Positions 59,981 to 64,000 of a stretch of 64,000 nucleotides of DNA are shown here, piece by piece. Position 1 is the first letter of the stretch, and each line of letters begins with the position of its first letter. Source of the DNA: Tamarix chinensis (taxonomy: Eukaryota > Streptophyta > Magnoliopsida > Caryophyllales > Tamaricaceae). Below the pieces are notes generated by a model. The model ran no database searches. It was not told where the DNA came from and saw only the letters and a list, made by a program, of their open reading frames with translations. Location of the stretch: the NCBI GenBank assembly GCA_030549775.1, contig CM060180.1:92216172-92280171 (forward strand). The letters run 5' to 3'. The position numbers were made by a program, and so were the translations under genes.

Positions 59981-60229
59981 GAATCTTAGAACAGTGCAAG
60001 AATGAGTTCCTCTATGCTATGGCACTACAGGTTAAGCCATGTTAGCAATAAAGAGTTGAAAGTCTTGAGGAAGAACTGTTTGGAAAGGACAAGATAGTAA
60101 GATCTTGATTTTTGTGAAATGTGAATGCTAGAGAAGGCTCATAGGTTGAAGTTAGTAGTAGCACAAGTAAAACAACTATTTGACTAGATTATGTTCATGC
60201 AAACTTTGGCAACCTTCAAAGACACAACC

Positions 60230-61190
60230 AATAGGAGGTGCCGGCTATTTTCCCACTCTCATAGATGACTATTCTAGGTATGTGTGGATACATTTTCTCA
60301 AAAATAAGAAAGAAGCATTTAAGTCTTTTATGGAACTATGGTAGAAAATAAAACAGAAAGAAAACTAAATAAGTTAGGAACCGGTAATGGCTTAGAGTTC
60401 TGTGCATTTGATAGTTACTGTAAGAGTCATGGTATTTTTAGGCATTTAATATTTTCTGGGACTCCGCAACAGAATGGTTTATTAGAAAGGATGAATAGAA
60501 CAAGACTAGAAAGGGTTAGGAGTATGCTAATACTGTCAGTTTTACCTAAAATATATTGGGTTGAAGCTACCAATAGGGCTTGTTGTCTTATTAGCAAATC
60601 CTCATCTTCTGTGATTGACTTTGAAACTCTAGGTGGATTAGGAAGCTTGAGAAATATTGTAGCCTTAGAGTCTTTGGTTGTATCTGTTATGCATATGTGA
60701 AATAAGGAAAACTAGATCCAAGAGCTTGAAAGTGTCTTTCTTGGTTACCCTAATGGTGTAAAAGGCTACAAGATGTTGAGTGATTTAGGTGGATCTAAGA
60801 CCTTTATTTCTAGAGATGTAGTGTTTTGGGATAGTTAATTGTACAGGTATTTCTTGAAGATGGCAATTTCTAAAAGATGGAGTAAAGTGTGAAGGTGGAG
60901 GCAAGCTCTGATGTACATGTTGATTTTGAGTATGAATTGTAGTGTACTGAAATTGAAGAGTGTGATGACCATCAAGATGACTTAAGTGGCTATCATCTAG
61001 CCAGATATAGACAACAGAGGCAGATCGTACCTCCTTGCAGGTGTGGTCATGCTAAAATGGCCTTGAATGCTACTGCTCAAGTAGAGGATGAGCCCCTCAT
61101 CTATAAAGATGCAATGCTGAGTATGAAAAGAGATGAAAGGCATAAGGCATTACAAGATGAAATGGAGTCTTTGATATTCAACAGGACCAA
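60230..61190 (+). pseudogene. Outer copia integrase and RT start
   Basis: YFPTLIDDYSRYVWIHFLKN (60245-60305, catalytic D), TGNGLEFCAFDSYCKSHGIF (60380-60440), SGTPQQNGLLERMNRTRLER (60455-60515, catalytic-E region), then SVFLGYPNGVKGYKMLSDLG (60730-60785) and SRDVVFW. After a linker, YHLARYRQQRQIVPP (60991-61035) and HKALQDEMESLIFNRT (61141-61188), the RT lead-in, where homology ends. Confidence 0.85.
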
Positions 61191-63051
61191 GGTGCCGGTT
61201 AGAAACTTGAAGAATGTTAATGTGTTCAAGTTGCAAGAATGTTGGGAAAAGGATTGCTCGGCGGCTCGAGCTTTGGTGAACAAGGTTGGAACTTGTCTGA
61301 GCTCCACGATGAGGCACAATTGGGATTGTTGAATAGTGGGAAAAATGGAAGATAGGTCTTGCCCTCTAATCACACAGGCAAAGAGAGTTGATAGCATTAA
61401 TATTAATCAATCACACAAGTTGATTAAAATTGAAAAAAGCACACGAGTAAGGAACCGTTGTTATATTTAGAATAAAAAAAAGTTGCTTCTTTTTTCTACG
61501 TAGAAGGCCTATATATATATAGCCTTTAAATGCTATATGAGATCACCTCTTCATTAAATATATTGTATTCCCCACCTCCCCCCCCAACAAAACAAGCTCT
61601 CCATACATGACTAACAAACCATCTAACTAATATTAGCTAATTAACTAGTAAAATACTAAATAGCAAAGCTTCATTAAATAAAACACTATTAAATCCCCCA
61701 TGCATACGTGTCTAGTCTTCCTTTATAATTAGCATTTTAGTCATCTGTTGAGGCTCAAGATTGTAGGATAAGATCTCGATGCAAAGTGTTATAGGCTTTA
61801 TAATTAAAAGTGCTAAGTCACGGTCTCCTGCTCCTATATCACTTTCTCTGTCATACTTCCAATTAATATAGAATATACTTGAGTTCAAGATCCCATGATT
61901 GATTTTTCACTTCATTAGAGGAACTGTGAAAAATACAAGAATTCTGGATTTCCTCCCTTAAAACCTTTTATGGATAGTCCTTTATAATGGAGAGTGTTTA
62001 AAAAGGGATTTCTGTTTTAAATATGGAAATTACTCTTTCTATTTTGCTCAAAAATACTTTCCAGAGCATCTTAATATGCCTATAGATCTTGTGAACTTCT
62101 GATATGGAAACTTCTCTCATTGAACTCTATGGTAATAGACATGGTCAGACGATACAGTCTTTGATACATAATCTAATACTAAATGTCATTCTGCACTCTG
62201 CTCTGTTTCCACTCATTCTTTGTTTAATCACTTGTAAAGAATTCCTCTTGAGAAAATCTTCCTATGTTGATACTAGAAAACTTCATGAGTGTATTGTACT
62301 GTAGTTTTGTCTTCATTGTATATGGTTTGATTATCTCAACTTGGATCTTCATTACTTGTTTGCTGTACTATATCACTTCTTGTATGGTGGCGTGTTCCCT
62401 AGGATACACATACTCAAGGATATACTAGATAGCAAGTCATGCATCATGCAATCGCACTTGTTTGGAGTCATCAAATTTGTTGGGAGCCAACAACCGCCAA
62501 TGAAATAACTATCGGCTAAAATAGATTAAGGCAATACACTGTTGGGTTACCTTGCCTTACATTTTCAGATGACTTCTGATGATCCAGGGTTTCTTGGAGA
62601 AAGAGCTGACTTTTGGTAGGGAAAACTTTTTAGAAGTCGGAGCTTTGGGGTGATATTAGAAATTCTAGGACTATTCATCTCTTATCAACTTTGTATGTGT
62701 GAGGAACTGGATGTTGCTGTTAGCAATAAAGTAATTTTAATCTCTAGCTTGATAGTAGGGAAAAGCTTTCATTCTCCTTTAGTCATGGATCCCTCATCAG
62801 ATTTTTGTTCCTATGTTTGCTTATTTATGACAGTGGAAACTGGTTTAATTTTACATATAGAAATACTGTTTTCCAAAATTTGTCTGCTTGTGGATCAACA
62901 ATCACCCATTTATTATTTAGTTGTTTCTTCTTGGCTGTTAACGGGATGTATAGTCAATGTATATCAATGGATTTAATGTATTTCAAAAGTGAAGTTATTT
63001 GCCGTTGATAAAATGTTGCAGTGATCTCATGATTTTCTCCTTGTGGATCAG
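61191..63051 (+). other. Rest of SAC intron 1, unassigned sequence
   Basis: After the truncated copia, 61191-61330 keeps an open frame but matches no copia domain. 61327 reads TGTTGAATAGTGGG, an LTR-like start, and AT-rich sequence with (TA)n at 61512-61520 and a run of C at 61579-61586 follows. 61900-63040 is ordinary T-rich intron with no recognised element. The intron ends at acceptor ...TGTGGATCAG|AAT at 63051. Confidence 0.5.
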
Positions 63052-63256
63052 AATTTTTATATGGTTGGAAGAGATAAAAGCAAACAATATTGGAGAGTTC
63101 TGAAGATTGACAGATCAGAGCCTTCAGAGCTAATTATCTTTGAAGATCCTACCACATACACATACAGAGAATGTTGTATTTTACTTAAGCGGATTGATGA
63201 AGGAAATAGGTGCATAGGTGGCCTTAAATTTGTGACGGCTTGTTACGGAATAGTGG
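63052..63256 (+). CDS. SAC-domain phosphoinositide phosphatase, exon 2
   Basis: Acceptor AG at 63050-63051 and donor G|GTAAGT after 63256. It encodes NFYMVGRDKSKQYWRVLKID then RSEPSELIIFEDPTTYTYRE then CCILLKRIDEGNRCIGGLKF, ending TACYGIVG. This is the conserved N-terminal part of the SAC domain in plant SAC phosphatases. The frame is open and uninterrupted and ends in phase 1. There is no sign of decay, in contrast with the surrounding elements, so the gene is probably functional despite the large first intron. Confidence 0.9.
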
Positions 63257-63351
63257 GTAAGTGAATTTTTTGGGCTTTTATATTGCTGCTTCTTGTAAGT
63301 TCATTTTATGACATTAAGTCAAGATTGGCCTAAATTTATCTTTTTATTCAG

Positions 63352-63517
63352 GGGTCATCAAGTTCTTAGGGCCTTACTACCTCCTCCTCATAACAGGGCG
63401 AAAGAAAGTTGGAATTATATGGGGCGATGCTATATATGCTGTCTCCAAACGGAGGATGATCCCAATCCCACACACTACTGTCAGATTGAATATGGATATT
63501 ACTAAAAATGAAAACAG
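63352..63517 (+). CDS. SAC-domain phosphoinositide phosphatase, exon 3
   Basis: Acceptor ...TTTATTCAG| before 63352 and donor AACAG|GTCTTT after 63517. It encodes (G)VIKFLGPYYLLLITGRKKVG then IIWGDAIYAVSKRRMIPIPH then TTVRLNMDITKNEN, ending with a split Arg codon. The YY(L/M)LLIT.R, Y.V....IPIPH and NEN(R) blocks are typical of SAC domains. The catalytic CX5R(T/S) motif lies further downstream and is not in this window. The 95-bp intron between exons 2 and 3 is normal for plants. Confidence 0.9.
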
Positions 63518-64000
63518 GTCTTTTGTCTCTTCTGCATGTAAACATGTAACATACTTGGTTGTTGTAAAAAGACATACATTGGCTTCCAGAAATGCAAGTT
63601 ACTTGTGACTATTACATTTTCCCCTTTATGTTGGCTCGATTATTCTTTTAAGAAACAAATGATCAGTCTTTGCGAACCTTTGTCTTGGTTTAGAAGTTCG
63701 GCTTCGTGAAGGTACAAAAATATGTATATTTCTTTATGAATGAAGCCTATGACATGGGCTTGTTTGCTTTGAGCTAGTTCTCATTTGTTGTAGCTTTTCT
63801 TATTTCTTGAGTATGTTATTGAGGTTAATGTTACTGTGCCCTCCTAAGTTAATATACTTTCATGTAGAGTGCTGGTTCATATTCTGCAATTGCAGAAGGC
63901 AAACTTCATTGCTGTTTTCATTTTAGGATAACTTGTTGAATGAGGAAAGGCATAATCATGGTCCAAGGGCATCACCGCCGCCACCACCACCACCACCATC
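63518..64000 (+). other. Intron 3 of the SAC gene (incomplete) with (CCG/CCA)n at the end
   Basis: T-rich intron. The TTTTAG at 63920-63925 followed by an open stretch was tested as an acceptor. Joined in phase to exon 3 it gives a stop after four codons, so the next exon is probably beyond 64000. (CCG)n/(CCA)n runs from about 63974 to 64000. Confidence 0.55.

Larger units (their letters stand above)
54531..61190 (+). mobile_element. Outer TNT1/Tork-like copia in SAC intron 1, 3'-truncated
   Basis: It has a 5' LTR (54531-54945), PBS (54948-54959), gag (54990-55255, continuing 59058-59600), protease region (59600-59960), integrase (60230-60840) and the start of RT up to about 61190. The remaining RT, RNase H and 3' LTR are not found. 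Inner copia 55256-59057 splits gag. It is in the same orientation as the host gene. Confidence 0.85.

Noticed and set aside
62650..63008. Overlapping 67-108-codon plus-strand frames just before SAC exon 2
   Set aside because: They lie inside intron 1 and do not fit between exon 1 and exon 2, which join directly in the conserved protein. T-rich introns often give such hydrophobic frames.
63920..64000. Possible fourth SAC exon after TTTTAG at 63925
   Set aside because: In the phase required by exon 3 it reaches a stop (ATA ACT TGT TGA) at once, and the sequence does not match the SAC domain continuation.

Overview
This window is nuclear DNA of a flowering plant with a repeat-rich genome. The evidence is AT-rich sequence, Ty3/gypsy, Ty1/copia and L1-type retroelements, a Cassandra-type 5S-bearing TRIM, non-autonomous hAT elements, and one spliced plant-type gene. 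The species cannot be fixed from the sequence. Nearly all of 1-53 kb is transposable elements inserted into one another; almost every open frame there is a broken retroelement or low-complexity sequence.

Layout. 1-3149 is a long gypsy-type LTR on +, called family A here. It sits in the integrase of a decayed gypsy element on - (3150-9452). That element has an initiator-Met-tRNA primer-binding site and its own family A 5' LTR at 9454-12415, and a dead 5'-truncated LINE (about 5648-7985) interrupts its protease. 12416-24300 holds degenerate LTR-like DNA (called D) around a family B LTR (18436-21995) that carries a Cassandra solo LTR (19465-19767). A 268-bp hAT element with a perfect 8-bp target duplication lies at 22998-23265.

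24.3-52.9 kb is one dead copia element blown open by insertions. Working inward: a B LTR (B2), then an A LTR (A3), then within A3 three insertions: solo A LTR A2 (27015-31904, duplication TTAAG, with a hAT inside), an unclassified 1551-bp insert (32499-34049), and solo B LTR B1 (34180-42131). B1 itself holds a further solo A LTR (35451-38638, duplication CAAGG) and a third hAT (40062-40923). A full-length but dead LINE (46584-51595, 13-bp duplication) splits the copia reverse transcriptase.

The only credible host gene is at the right end on +. Three exons (53712-53837, 63052-63256, 63352-63517) encode the N-terminal part of a SAC-domain phosphoinositide phosphatase, and the gene runs past the window. 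Its first intron is about 9.2 kb because it took up a TNT1/Tork-like copia (54531 to about 61190), which in turn holds a second, internally deleted copia with both LTRs (55256-59057).

The most unusual signal lies in the long LTRs. Families A and B share their last ~150 bp but carry different tandem arrays of short hairpin-forming modules at a similar place. They also keep a stem-loop about 100 bp before the LTR end whose two arms change together between copies. That pattern suggests selection on RNA structure and is the best candidate here for something undescribed.
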